A DNA stretch of 64,000 bases. Origin: Pirellula sp. SH-Sr6A (GTDB lineage: Bacteria > Planctomycetota > Planctomycetia > Pirellulales > Pirellulaceae). Made by a program: the position numbers and the translations under genes. Of the stretch, positions 1 to 8,665 are shown one piece after another. The notes beneath the pieces are model-generated. The model was not told the origin of the DNA, searched no databases, and saw only the letters and a list, made by a program, of their open reading frames with translations. The stretch lies in contig NZ_CP011272.1 of assembly GCF_001610875.1 (NCBI RefSeq), forward strand, positions 598,397-662,396, given 5' to 3'. Position 1 is the first letter of the stretch, and each line of letters starts with the position of its first letter.

Positions 1-413
1 TGTCGAACGTCTAAGATCTCCATCGCTTCGTCAGGTAACTGATCGACTAATTCATAAAGAATCGCGAACAAGTTTCCTTGAACAATCCGCCCGAAGCGGG
101 GGTCGCGGGGTTGGCTCGGTGGCGATTCCGATTCGAGGAAATAGTCGATACCGAATTCCTCGTTGGATGCATCCGATTCGATTCCCAACAGTTGACCGAT
201 CGCCAATGTCGCTTCCGACCACCGCGATGCAGCCACATGCTCGCGAGCATCCTCCAAGAGAGTGAGTACCTCTCGGGAGGGGGGCATCCAAGTCGAATCA
301 ACTTGCTGGGATCTGGGGCGCGCAAATTGGGCGAAGCTGACGTTGCAAACCAGAACCCCGCCAATCCAAGTCGTCAGACCGAAAAGAAATGCGAGCCGCA
401 ATCGAGCATCCAT
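1..413 (-). CDS. secreted protein, 5' part only (runs off left edge)
   Basis: The frame is open from an ATG at 413 to the window edge, giving the first 137 residues and no stop. The protein begins with a short basic stretch and a hydrophobic core (residues about 5-28, ending around V-S-F-A-Q), a likely Sec signal peptide. The following part is Ser/Glu-rich and helical (L-E-D-A-R-E-H-V-A-A-S-R-W-S-E-A). It resembles the TPR-like N-terminal region that often precedes PQQ-type propeller domains in large planctomycete secreted proteins, but the diagnostic part lies outside the window, so the function is open. It is divergent from pyrB, with about 250 bp between the two starts. Confidence 0.6.
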   Translation of the reverse strand, partial: MDARLRLAFLFGLTTWIGGVLVCNVSFAQFARPRSQQVDSTWMPPSREVLTLLEDAREHVAASRWSEATLAIGQLLGIESDASNEEFGIDYFLESESPPSQPRDPRFGRIVQGNLFAILYELVDQLPDEAMEILDVR

Positions 414-596
414 GGCTGTTGATTACCTTTGCCTAAGGCAAGTAGTTCAGAGCGATTTGACAGGGGGCAGATCGAGCCAATCAGGCACAAAACACTGCAA
501 ATCTTGCGATTGCATCCTATCCGAGGCGATGCGGGGATGCAACCATCCGACCAGATGACGAAAGGCGTGTTCAAGCGGTTGCATCCAGCATACAAT

Positions 597-641
597 CGGG
601 GCGGAAGATGGGTTGGTATCGGTTACCTTCCGCCTAGCCCC
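597..641 (+). promoter_or_regulatory. possible hairpin in the pyrB leader
   Basis: The segments GGCGGAAG (600-607) and CTTCCGCC (627-634) are perfectly complementary, with outer G-rich and C-rich flanks that could extend the stem. The loop contains a second small palindrome (GGTA...TACC). It ends about 25 bases before the pyrB ATG. Leader structures often control pyrimidine genes, but no T-tract or PyrR-type box is evident here, so a regulatory role is only a suggestion. Confidence 0.3.
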
Positions 642-665
642 AGCGTCACGATTGGAACTCTCTCC

Positions 666-1676
666 ATGTCGAGCGAATCCGCATTGACTCTCCCTCCCCC
701 TCGATCGCTTGCTCTGCCGAAAATTCCTCCCCACTGGTCTCACAAGCACTTGCTGGGGCTGGAACATCTGACGGCCGATGAAATCACGCTCATTCTCGAT
801 TTCGCCGAGGCCTTGCACGGAGCGACCCATCAAGGGCGGACGAAGCTCGATCTATTAAAAGGTCGAACCGTTGCGAACTTGTTCTTCGAAAACAGTACTC
901 GCACCCGAAACAGCTTTTCTCTCGCCGCTAAACGCTTGGGGGCCGATACGGTCGAGTTTTCCTCGAGCGGCTCGAGCGTCGCCAAAGGAGAGACATTCAT
1001 CGACACGGCCAAGACGATCGAAGCCATGCTGGTCGACGCCGTCGTCGTACGGCATAGTTCTCCGGGAACTCCCCACATGCTCGCGAACCATTTGAAGTGC
1101 AGCATCGTGAATGCCGGGGACGGCCCCCACGAACACCCCACCCAAGGCCTCTTGGATTTGCTCACAATCCGGCAGCACCGCGGGTCGCTCGCCGGTCTCA
1201 CCGTAGCGCTCGTTGGCGATATTGCGCATTCTCGCACGGCGCGGTCCAATATTTGGGGTCTGCTGAAACTCGGAGCCAAGGTGATTGTTTGCGGACCTGC
1301 AACATTGGTATCGAAGAACTGGGAAAAGCTAGGAGTGGAGGTCGCCTACGACTTGGACAAGATATTGCCCCGATGCGACGTTCTCAACCTGCTGCGCATA
1401 CAGTTTGAGCGCCAAGCCATACGTCCATTCCCTTCGGTACATGAATACATGTTGCTGTACGCGATGAACAAGGAACGCATTCAGCGCAGCAAGGAGGATA
1501 TCCTCATCATGGCGCCAGGGCCCATCAATCGAGGGGTTGAATTGACCCCCGAAGTCGCCGATGGTCCGCATTCGGTGATCCTGGAACAAGTCACCAACGG
1601 TATCGCCGTTCGCATGGCTACTCTTTGGCTTCTCCTCGGAGGCCTTAACACGGCCGTGAAGCATGATGCGGCCTAA
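666..1676 (+). CDS. pyrB: aspartate carbamoyltransferase catalytic chain
   Basis: Condenses carbamoyl phosphate with L-aspartate in the second step of UMP synthesis, in the cytoplasm. The 336-residue product carries the carbamoyl-phosphate loop S77-T-R-T-R, the H-P-T-Q-G-L-L-D motif, and the C-terminal G-P-I-N-R-G and [11 protein letters not shown] motifs. The frame is open further upstream, but the extra N-terminal residues are not family-like; the ATG at 666 gives a protein of the size seen in class A enzymes, with a short N-terminal extension. No regulatory pyrI follows. The next gene, 50 bp downstream, is a dihydroorotase homologue lacking catalytic residues. This matches the known class of ATCases that assemble with an inactive dihydroorotase. 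Product identity is secure; the complex is inferred. Confidence 0.95.
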   Translation: MSSESALTLPPPRSLALPKIPPHWSHKHLLGLEHLTADEITLILDFAEALHGATHQGRTKLDLLKGRTVANLFFENSTRTRNSFSLAAKRLGADTVEFSSSGSSVAKGETFIDTAKTIEAMLVDAVVVRHSSPGTPHMLANHLKCSIVNAGDGPHEHPTQGLLDLLTIRQHRGSLAGLTVALVGDIAHSRTARSNIWGLLKLGAKVIVCGPATLVSKNWEKLGVEVAYDLDKILPRCDVLNLLRIQFERQAIRPFPSVHEYMLLYAMNKERIQRSKEDILIMAPGPINRGVELTPEVADGPHSVILEQVTNGIAVRMATLWLLLGGLNTAVKHDAA

Positions 1677-1726
1677 TTTCCGCGCCGCTTTCAAAACCAT
1701 TCCCTCCACCTTCGAGCAACAACCCC

Positions 1727-3013
1727 ATGGATTCTTCTTGGCTCATTGAGAACGCACGCTTGATCGACCCCAGCAATGGGATGGATCGGGTGGGAAGGCT
1801 TTTGATCCTGGATGGTCGTTTCGCTGGCGTCGACACTTTGGATGGTGATGTTCCTACCCATGTCGAGCGACTCGATGCTCGAGATTGCATCGTCGCTCCA
1901 GGCTTAGTCGATTTAGGGACAGAGTTCGGAGAGCCGGGCCGCGAGGAAGATGAGACGATCCAGTCCGGGACTCTCGCGGCGCTCGCTGGCGGTTACACGT
2001 CAGTTGCCCTTTCCTCCAATACCCTACCACCGATCGACACCGCAGCGAGCGTCGAGTTCATTCATCAAAAGGCGAGCCGAGCCGATCACTGTCGCGTATA
2101 TGCCCTCGGCTGTGTAAGCAAGGAGCGAAAAGGCGAATCGCTTGCGGAGATCGGCTCCCTGGTCGATGCTGGAGCTGTCGCACTTTACGATGGTCCAAAC
2201 CCTATTGAGAACACCGGGTTGCTGCGACGCGCTCTCGAGTACTGCTTGATGTTCGATCGCGTCGTATTCGATCACCCTGAAATCGCCTCGATCTCTCGTG
2301 GCGGCGTGATGCATGAAGGATTAGAGCAACTCAAGCTAGGACTCGCACCTATGCCTGCCGAAGCGGAGGACTTAGCCACCTCGCGCGATTTGCGACTGAT
2401 CGAAGCAACCGGTGGTCGGCTCCACCTTACTAGCATCAGTACTTCTGGAAGCGTGGAGTTGTGTCGACGGGCCAAGTCGCGAGGTATTCAATTCACGGCG
2501 GGAAGCTACGTTGCCAACCTTCACTTCACCGATGAAGCGCTCCGTTCCTTCGATGCCAATTGCAAAGTCAATCCTCCTTTCCGATCCCGCGATCACGTCG
2601 AAGCTTGTTTGGAAGGGCTAGCGGACGGCACCATCGACATTATCAGCAGCGGCCACAAACCTTGCTCGCTCGAAAAGAAGATGCTTGAAATCAACGATGC
2701 GCCGTTCGGAATGATTGCCTTGGAAACGGCTCTCGCGGAAGTGGTGACGTTCTTGATTCGCCCTGGCATCCTGAGTTGGCCCCAAGCGCTCGCGAAGATG
2801 AGCTGGAATCCCTCCAAGCTGCTCGGTCTACCGGGCGGGACTTTGGAAATCGGCAAACCAGCCGATGCGGTCATCATCCAGCCAGATCGCCTTTGGCGAG
2901 TCAATGCATCCAATTTGAAAAGCCGATCCTACAACACCCCCCTCGATGGCGCTGACCTTTATGGCGCAGTGACCCACACCTTCGTAGGCGGCCGACTGCG
3001 TTATCACGCCTGA
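1727..3013 (+). CDS. dihydroorotase-like protein, catalytic metal site lost
   Basis: A 428-residue protein of the class I dihydroorotase/amidohydrolase fold. Family hallmarks remain: A-P-G-L-V-D near 58-62, E-P-G at 69-71, G-G-R-L-H-L near 229, V-N-P-P-F-R near 280, and a C-terminal amidohydrolase tail (L-E-I-G-K-P-A-D-A-V-I-I). The residues that bind zinc and substrate are changed. The H-x-H-x-R motif reads G64-x-E66-x-G68, the second His of the later H-x-x-H pair is S236, the P-H-H-L segment reads Y-V-A-N-L near 261, and the Asp of T-D-H-x-P is G309. It is therefore probably not a working dihydroorotase. Position behind pyrB suggests a structural partner of ATCase, as known for pseudo-dihydroorotases. 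An active pyrC is expected elsewhere in the genome. Confidence 0.85.
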   Translation: MDSSWLIENARLIDPSNGMDRVGRLLILDGRFAGVDTLDGDVPTHVERLDARDCIVAPGLVDLGTEFGEPGREEDETIQSGTLAALAGGYTSVALSSNTLPPIDTAASVEFIHQKASRADHCRVYALGCVSKERKGESLAEIGSLVDAGAVALYDGPNPIENTGLLRRALEYCLMFDRVVFDHPEIASISRGGVMHEGLEQLKLGLAPMPAEAEDLATSRDLRLIEATGGRLHLTSISTSGSVELCRRAKSRGIQFTAGSYVANLHFTDEALRSFDANCKVNPPFRSRDHVEACLEGLADGTIDIISSGHKPCSLEKKMLEINDAPFGMIALETALAEVVTFLIRPGILSWPQALAKMSWNPSKLLGLPGGTLEIGKPADAVIIQPDRLWRVNASNLKSRSYNTPLDGADLYGAVTHTFVGGRLRYHA

Positions 3014-3113
3014 GGTTGCTGAAGATCCTTCCGACCAAATCTGTCGATGACATTTGGTTACAATGGGTAGGCGAGTCTCTACGATCCTTGCCTACACACC
3101 AGCCAACTCCACC

Positions 3114-4829
3114 ATGATTCGACACCTTCTCTCCGGTGCATCGGTTTGCAACTATCTTTGTTTAACCATTGGATTTATTCTCTCGTCGGCTGTCGCAGTC
3201 TTGGCCGAGGATGCGCCCGGCAAGCGTCCCAATTTCGTCGTGATTCTCGCAGACGATATGGGATATAGCGATCTGGGGTGCTACGGCGGTGAGATTCGAA
3301 CCCCCCATCTCGATTCTCTGGCTCGGGACGGAATTCGGTTTACGCAATTCTACAACACCGCCCGTTGCTGTCCGACCCGCGCAAGTTTGTTGACAGGCCT
3401 TTACCCACACCAGGCAGGCATTGGGCATATGATGGACGACCGTGGATTGCCTGGCTACCAAGGGAACTTGAATGACCAATGCCGAACCATCGCGGAGATG
3501 CTTCAACCCGCTGGCTATGCAAATTATGCGGTAGGGAAATGGCATGTGACCAGACACGCGGGGGCGGAGGGGCCCAAGAACAATTGGCCCATCCATCGAG
3601 GCTTTGATCGCTTTTACGGAACGATTCACGGTGCAGGAAGCTTCTTCGATCCGTCCTCACTGGTTCGCGATAACACGATGATTTCCCCCTTCGCCGATGA
3701 AGAGTACCAGCCTGAGACATATTACTACACCGACGCCATTTCGGACCATGCCATTCGTTACATTCGAGAACATACGGAGGAGAAGCAGGACAAGCCGTTT
3801 TTCTTGTATGTCGCCTACACGGCAGCTCATTGGCCGATGCACGCGCTCCCAGAGGACATTCAAAAGTATCGGGGCGTGTATGACGAAGGGTATGATGCAA
3901 TCCGTAAGAAGCGACTGCAGAAAGGAAGCCAGATCGGTGTCATGAATGCCGAACAAGGGCTTGCACCGACCGCGAAGGATTGGGCTTCGGTTCAGCATCG
4001 CGACTGGGAGATCGCTTGCATGGAGGTCTATGCAGCGATGGTCGATCGGATGGATCAAGGCATCGGTCGCATTCGAGCGGAGTTGGAGGCCCAAGGACTC
4101 TTGGACGACACTGTGATTTTTTATTTGCAAGATAATGGAGGGTGTGCCGAAGGGATGGGGCGAGTCGGCAATCCGAAACATCCCAACATTGCCCGTCCCG
4201 CTTCGCCCACACTCTCTCCGATGAAGCCGACCGACTTCGCAGCTGCGGGAAGCGTCCCTGACCAAACACGCGACGGATATCCGGTTCGAATGGGTCCCAA
4301 GGCAATGCCAGGACCTGCTGATACGTACGTTGCTTATGGCGAAGGTTGGGCGAACGTTAGCAATACGCCCTTCCGCGAATACAAGCACTGGGTACATGAA
4401 GGGGGGATCAGCACGCCGTTGATTGCGTTTTGGCCAAAGGGTATAAAGAAAGCAGGCTCTCTTGCCAACGATCCAGGCCATCTCATCGATATCGCTGCGA
4501 CACTTGTCGATCTATCGGGCGCGAAGTACCCGTCAGAATCAACTCCACTTGAGGGCCTTTCGCTGCGACCAGTATTCGACGGCAATCGATTAGAGAGAGA
4601 AGCGATTTACTGGGAACACGAGGGAAATCGAGCCGTTCGTTCGGGGAAGTGGAAGCTAGTAGCCAAGCATGGAAAGCCTTGGGAACTTTACGACATCGAC
4701 GCGGATCGAATAGAAGCCCATGATCTTGCAGCGGAGCAACCGGCCAAAGTTGCCGAATTACGTGCCCTTTACGAGACCTACGCGAAGCGAGCCAATGTCG
4801 CCCCTTGGCCATTGAAATCAGCGAAATAG
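3114..4829 (+). CDS. arylsulfatase-type sulfatase, exported
   Basis: Hydrolyses sulfate esters, probably of polysaccharides, outside the cytoplasm. The 571-residue protein starts with a signal peptide (hydrophobic about 10-31, cleavage near V-L-A-E). The alkaline-phosphatase-superfamily metal site follows (V-I-L-A-D-D-M-G, residues 43-50), and the sulfatase signature C85-C-P-T-R89-A-S-L-L-T-G fits CxPxR, with C85 the residue to be converted to formylglycine. Further family motifs are G-K-W-H and Y-L-Q-D-N-G-G. The ATG at 3114 is chosen because the signal peptide begins there; upstream in-frame codons add a non-hydrophobic leader. Sulfatases of this class are numerous in planctomycetes. Substrate cannot be told from sequence. 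It ends just before the 115-bp repeats. Confidence 0.93.
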   Translation: MIRHLLSGASVCNYLCLTIGFILSSAVAVLAEDAPGKRPNFVVILADDMGYSDLGCYGGEIRTPHLDSLARDGIRFTQFYNTARCCPTRASLLTGLYPHQAGIGHMMDDRGLPGYQGNLNDQCRTIAEMLQPAGYANYAVGKWHVTRHAGAEGPKNNWPIHRGFDRFYGTIHGAGSFFDPSSLVRDNTMISPFADEEYQPETYYYTDAISDHAIRYIREHTEEKQDKPFFLYVAYTAAHWPMHALPEDIQKYRGVYDEGYDAIRKKRLQKGSQIGVMNAEQGLAPTAKDWASVQHRDWEIACMEVYAAMVDRMDQGIGRIRAELEAQGLLDDTVIFYLQDNGGCAEGMGRVGNPKHPNIARPASPTLSPMKPTDFAAAGSVPDQTRDGYPVRMGPKAMPGPADTYVAYGEGWANVSNTPFREYKHWVHEGGISTPLIAFWPKGIKKAGSLANDPGHLIDIAATLVDLSGAKYPSESTPLEGLSLRPVFDGNRLEREAIYWEHEGNRAVRSGKWKLVAKHGKPWELYDIDADRIEAHDLAAEQPAKVAELRALYETYAKRANVAPWPLKSAK

Positions 4830-4845
4830 TCGAGTGGGAGGGGAA

Positions 4846-5420
4846 GAAGGGGCGCGCCACGGCGCGAAGCTCGCAAAGTCGGCATGGATCCACGTTTCAA
4901 CTCCTACTTGCCTTCTCCCCTTTGCGCCTTGGCGCCGTTGCGAGAAACAACGTGCTGGAAGAAGGGGCGCGCTACGGCGCAAAGCTCGCAAAGTCATCAA
5001 GGGTCCACGTTTCAACTCCTACTTGCCTTCTCCCCGTTGCGCCTTGGCGCCGTCGCGAGAAACAACGTGCTGGAAGAAGGGGCGCGCTACGGCGCAAAGC
5101 TCGCAAAGTCATCAAGGGTCCACGTTTCAACTCCTACTTGCCTTCTCCCCGTTGCGCCTTGGCGCCGTCGCGAGAAACAACGTGTTGAAAGAAGGGGCGC
5201 GCCACGGCGCAGAGCTCGCAAAGTCGGCATGGATCCACGTTTCAACTCCCACTTATCTTCTCCCCTTTGCGCCTTGGCGCCGTTGCGAGAAACAACGTGC
5301 TGGAAGAAGGGGCGCGCCACGGCGCGAAGCTCGCAAAGTCGGCAAGAATCCAGGTTTCAACTCCCACTTATCTTCTACCCTTTGCGCCTTGGCGCCGTTG
5401 CGAGAAACAGGACGGATTCA
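4846..5420 (+). repeat. five tandem 115-bp repeats
   Basis: Five head-to-tail units start at 4846, 4961, 5076, 5191 and 5306, each beginning GAAGGGGCGCGC and exactly 115 bp long. Units 2 and 3 are nearly identical; units 1, 4 and 5 share other variants; the last unit degenerates after CGAGAAACA. Within each unit, CTTTGCGCCTTGGCGCC and the reverse complement of the unit's first 35 bases are imperfectly complementary, so each unit can fold as a hairpin. Because 115 is not a multiple of three, the reading frame changes from unit to unit; a long open frame crosses the array but makes no consistent peptide repeat. I therefore read it as non-coding. It lies between a sulfatase stop and a phosphatase gene in the same direction. 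Confidence 0.9.
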
Positions 5421-5625
5421 GAAAGCCAAGCCATTCCGAGAAACACCTCCACATGCGGTTTCCCGCAAGCACAGGAGGAAGCATGGTGTTATAATCGGTA
5501 AAAACGGTTGGTATTGGAACGGATCGAAAGGCCTTTGGCTGGAAATGTTCAAGAATCGGTCGTCTGTTCGGTTCGGACCGTTACATTTGAGGCCAACGAC
5601 CCCATCACGAAGGTTCTCGGAAACG

Positions 5626-6432
5626 ATGATTGCACGCGATTCCCATTTTCTATTCGAGCAAGAGAGCGGCGAGGTGACAACGCTGGCCCGCTCGTGTTGG
5701 ATTGCGTCCGCGTTCTCCGAGCGGTCTCCCAACAAGATCACCCCCAATGAAGATGCCGTAGCGATAATTCCTTTCGACGAGGAGACCGCAGTGTTCGCCA
5801 TTGCCGATGGGTGCGGTGGAATGCGAGGCGGGGAGGTGGCAGCCTCCCTTGCGCTGCGTTGTCTGGCCGATTCCGTAGCTTTATGTCGCGACAATCCCCA
5901 ACAGCTTCGCACCGCGATCCTGGACGGAATTGAGTTAGCCAATCACACCGTGCAGGATCTTAAAATCGGAGCTGCTTGCACCATTGCCGTCGCAGAGTTT
6001 CATCAAGGTTGGATCCGAACTTATCACGTTGGCGACTCGACCATTTTGCTTGCCACCAACCGCGGGCGTGTACGCTACCAGTCGATCTGCCACTCGCCGG
6101 TAGGTTTTGCCGTTGAAGCCGGGTTCTTGGAACCGAACCAAGCGATGCACCATGAAGACCGTCACCTTGTTTCGAACGTTGTCGGAGACCCGCGAATGCG
6201 GATCGAGATGGGGCCTCGGATTGAGATGGGAGTCAAAGACACATTGGTCATTGCAAGCGATGGCTTGTTCGACAATCTAAAGGTTGATGAAGTCGTCGAG
6301 AGGATGCGAAAAGGAAGATTGGCCGGATCGCTCCATTCCTTAATCTCCGACGCGCGAATTCGAATGCGGACCGATTCCGACGAACCGTCCAAGCCGGACG
6401 ACTTGAGCGTCGTCTGCGTCCGCCGAGTCTAG
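5626..6432 (+). CDS. PP2C-family protein serine/threonine phosphatase
   Basis: Removes phosphate from Ser/Thr of proteins, counteracting Hanks-type kinases; cytoplasmic, no signal or membrane segment. The PP2C motifs occur in order: N-E-D-A near the start, A-D-G-C-G-G-M-R-G-G-E for metal binding, C-T-I-A-V-A then H-V-G-D-S, A-S-D-G-L-F-D-N, and D-D-L-S-V-V-C-V at the end. Length is 268 residues from the ATG at 5626; an ATG at 5545 is an alternative. The frame remains open upstream through the 115-bp repeats, but that part is repeat-derived and not family-like. The stop is followed by about 190 bp containing the Hsp20 promoter, so the two genes need not be co-transcribed. Confidence 0.88.
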   Translation: MIARDSHFLFEQESGEVTTLARSCWIASAFSERSPNKITPNEDAVAIIPFDEETAVFAIADGCGGMRGGEVAASLALRCLADSVALCRDNPQQLRTAILDGIELANHTVQDLKIGAACTIAVAEFHQGWIRTYHVGDSTILLATNRGRVRYQSICHSPVGFAVEAGFLEPNQAMHHEDRHLVSNVVGDPRMRIEMGPRIEMGVKDTLVIASDGLFDNLKVDEVVERMRKGRLAGSLHSLISDARIRMRTDSDEPSKPDDLSVVCVRRV

Positions 6433-6509
6433 TCGCTCCTGGTCCTTCATCCTTCTTTCTTCGGTGAAGCCGTTTGCTCTGACCATTCAATCGGGCGCAC
6501 TCGTTTCAA

Positions 6510-6526
6510 TTGGCACGCTCGTTGCA
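6510..6526 (+). promoter_or_regulatory. sigma-54 promoter (-24/-12) before the Hsp20 gene
   Basis: TTGGCACGCTCGTTGCA matches the sigma-54 consensus TTGGCACG-N4-TTGCA at every fixed position, with the invariant GG (6512-6513) and GC (6524-6525) ten bases apart. A start near 6537 would leave a leader of about 90 bases before the Hsp20 ATG at 6627. No CIRCE element is seen. The activator is unknown; two NtrC-type activators are encoded elsewhere in the window. Confidence 0.75.
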
Positions 6527-6626
6527 TGAGCAGGGGTCTCGTCGGTCTTGACTGCCACTCCCTGACATGCGGGGGCGTCAAGAGTTCCGGTATGTAGTCC
6601 ATCCGTCTAACGAGGAGAAGCAAGTC

Positions 6627-7100
6627 ATGTCGAATTTTTTCAATGGTGGTTTGGCTCGTTCGATTTCGCCCGAGACACTGGCGGTTGTTGGCAGGGACTT
6701 CGACGGATTGTTTGACCAGTTTTTCGGAGCCCAACGTGGACGGGATAGTGAAAGTAGCCGTCCCGAGGGCTTCGTACGAACTCTGCGTGTTCCAACCCAC
6801 GTTTGGGAAAAAGAGGATCGATTGCATATTGCGGTGGATCTCCCTGGCGTGGGGAAAGACGCCATTTCGTTGACCTTTGAAAACGGAACATTGGTCTTGG
6901 AAGCCGAGCGAAAGGCTCCGGAGCTTGGTGAACACAAATCTTGGCACAACAGTCTGCATTATGGCCTATACAAACAAAAAATTGCTGTGGGCGAATCCTA
7001 CGCACCTGAAACGATCGAAGCGAGCTTCACCGATGGTGTGCTGCACGTCCAGATCGCCAAGCGACCGGAAGTGCAACCGCGCAAGGTGGAAATCAAATAG
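6627..7100 (+). CDS. Hsp20-family small heat-shock protein
   Basis: An ATP-independent holdase chaperone of the alpha-crystallin family, cytoplasmic, 157 residues. The N-terminal arm is about 50 residues (F-D-G-L-F-D-Q-F-F, typical of bacterial Hsp20). The alpha-crystallin domain covers about 50-155 (V-P-T-H-V-W-E, H-I-A-V-D-L-P-G-V, L-V-L-E-A-E-R, then A-S-F-T-D-G-V-L-H-V-Q-I-A-K), ending in a short tail K-V-E-I-K. The ATG at 6627 is chosen over an in-frame start at 6567 because GAGGAG lies at the right distance and the family N-terminus begins there. A sigma-54 promoter precedes it and a strong terminator follows, so it is probably a single-gene unit induced by a specific activator. Confidence 0.93.
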   Translation: MSNFFNGGLARSISPETLAVVGRDFDGLFDQFFGAQRGRDSESSRPEGFVRTLRVPTHVWEKEDRLHIAVDLPGVGKDAISLTFENGTLVLEAERKAPELGEHKSWHNSLHYGLYKQKIAVGESYAPETIEASFTDGVLHVQIAKRPEVQPRKVEIK

Positions 7101-7150
7101 CATGCGTCCTCTCGCAATCGGGAGCGAGGCTTTTCGACCTTGAGGCTTTC

Positions 7151-7189
7151 AAGCCCGTGGCAATTCCATTTGCCGCGGGCTTTTTTTGT
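7151..7189 (+). terminator. rho-independent terminator after the Hsp20 gene
   Basis: AGCCCGTGGCAA and TTGCCGCGGGCT form a 12-bp stem with one G-T type mismatch and a 6-base loop, followed by a run of seven T. It lies 50 bases after the Hsp20 stop and before alanine dehydrogenase. Confidence 0.85.
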
Positions 7190-7315
7190 TCTTCCTTCCT
7201 TCCGGCCGATAGTCATCCCCACGTAAGTCCCCTAAACTGGTGGCCTTGATCGACTTGTCCTCTCACTCACGAAGTCGTTTCGACGACATTCTCTAATCGC
7301 AGGATTTTTCGTTCC

Positions 7316-8419
7316 ATGATCGTAGGCGTTCCTAAGGAAGTGAAGCAGGATGAGTACCGCGTTGCGATGCTCCCCGTCGGTGTTGAAGAGCTCGTGTCGC
7401 GTGGCCACAAGGTGGTCGTTCAAGCCGGGGCTGGTCTCGGTTCTGGATTGGCCGATCACGCCTATTTGCAGGCAGGGGCCGAGTTGGTCGCATCTGGGAG
7501 CGACGTCTATCAGCAAGCCGATTTGATTGTGAAGGTCAAGGAGCCGATGCAGTCGGAGTGGGATTACATTAGGAAGGGGCAGGCCCTTTTCACCTACTTT
7601 CACTTCGCCGCGGACAAGAAGCTCACCGAGGCTATGGTTCAATCCATGTCGGTTTGCTTCGCTTACGAGACCCTTCGCGATTCGCAGGGGCGACTGTCAC
7701 TTTTGACGCCGATGAGCGAGGTGGCGGGACGGATGAGTATTCAAGAGGGGGCAAAGTACTTGGAGCGTCCGCAGATGGGACGCGGAATATTGCTAGGGGG
7801 CGTTCCGGGCGTCGCTCCGGCCCATATCACCATTCTGGGAGGTGGGATTGTGGGAGCCAATGCGGCCCGCATCGCGGCGGGCTTTCAAGCCGACGTAGCC
7901 ATTCTCGATGTCAACTTGGACCGACTTCGTTACTTGGATGACGTCATGCCTCCCAATGTGAATGCCCTTTTCAGTGATCGTCACACGATTCGCGAAGAAC
8001 TGAAGCTGGCCGATCTCGTTATTGGTTCCGTACTCATACCAGGCGCTAAGGCCCCTCACTTGGTACGTAAAGAGGACCTTCGGCTGATGAAGCCAGGGAG
8101 CGTTATCATTGATGTAGCCATCGATCAGGGCGGGTGTGTGGAGACCAGTCGGCCGACGACGCACCAGAATCCGACTTATATGGTCGACGATGTTCTCCAC
8201 TACTGCGTGACCAACATGCCGGGAGCGGTGGGCCGAACCAGCACCTTTGCCCTTTGCAACGTTACATTGCCCTGGGTCTGCACCTTGGCGGACAAAGGCA
8301 TCCTTTGGGCGATCGAAAATTCCAAGCCTCTTCGGGACGCCCTAAATGTTTGCCACGGCAAGGTGACGAACGAGGCGGTAGCTAATACGTTCGATTTCGA
8401 GTACGTGTCTAAACCGTAA
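7316..8419 (+). CDS. ald: alanine dehydrogenase
   Basis: Catalyses reversible NAD-dependent oxidative deamination of L-alanine to pyruvate and ammonia in the cytoplasm. The 367-residue protein has normal family length. It begins M-I-V-G-V-P-K-E, carries the substrate lysine in V-K-V-K-E-P, the catalytic histidine in F-T-Y-F-H-F-A, the Rossmann motif G-G-G-I-V-G-A-N-A-A, and the conserved M-P-G-A-V-G-R-T-S-T-F-A-L. The ATG at 7316 is the first of the frame. It stands behind the Hsp20 terminator, so it has its own promoter, which I could not locate with confidence. The roughly 250 bp that follow hold only a palindrome. Confidence 0.96.
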   Translation: MIVGVPKEVKQDEYRVAMLPVGVEELVSRGHKVVVQAGAGLGSGLADHAYLQAGAELVASGSDVYQQADLIVKVKEPMQSEWDYIRKGQALFTYFHFAADKKLTEAMVQSMSVCFAYETLRDSQGRLSLLTPMSEVAGRMSIQEGAKYLERPQMGRGILLGGVPGVAPAHITILGGGIVGANAARIAAGFQADVAILDVNLDRLRYLDDVMPPNVNALFSDRHTIREELKLADLVIGSVLIPGAKAPHLVRKEDLRLMKPGSVIIDVAIDQGGCVETSRPTTHQNPTYMVDDVLHYCVTNMPGAVGRTSTFALCNVTLPWVCTLADKGILWAIENSKPLRDALNVCHGKVTNEAVANTFDFEYVSKP

Positions 8420-8578
8420 GGTCAGGAAATCTGAACCCAATATCGGCGTTATCCGCAAAACCGGATCAAGTCTTACGTGTTTACTGATCCGTGTGTCATG
8501 CAACTTCCACAGCTTTGTCGAGCGTGCGGGCGTTGTTTTCGATACACAGATAGCAATCCTGAAATCCGTTACCAAAGT

Positions 8579-8596
8579 TGCAATGCAAGCATTGCA
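8579..8596. repeat. perfect 18-bp palindromic element
   Basis: TGCAATGC-AA-GCATTGCA has two perfectly complementary 8-base arms and lies about 70 bases before the BON-protein ATG. There is no T-tract, so it looks more like a protein-binding site than a terminator. It contains TGCA half-sites like those near the RND locus, but the spacing differs. Confidence 0.5.
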
Positions 8597-8665
8597 CAGA
8601 GCGCGTTGGCTCAGAGATAATAGCGGAAAGACGGTTTTACGACGTTTTCACGGGGGAGTCGCAAG

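Noticed and set aside
4846..5420. Repeat array as a CRISPR locus
   Set aside because: Units are contiguous 115-bp copies with no unique spacers, and no cas gene is nearby.
4834..5625. Long open frame running from the 115-bp repeats into the phosphatase
   Set aside because: The extra N-terminal residues derive from repeats whose period is not a multiple of three; they have no family similarity and would give a much oversized protein.
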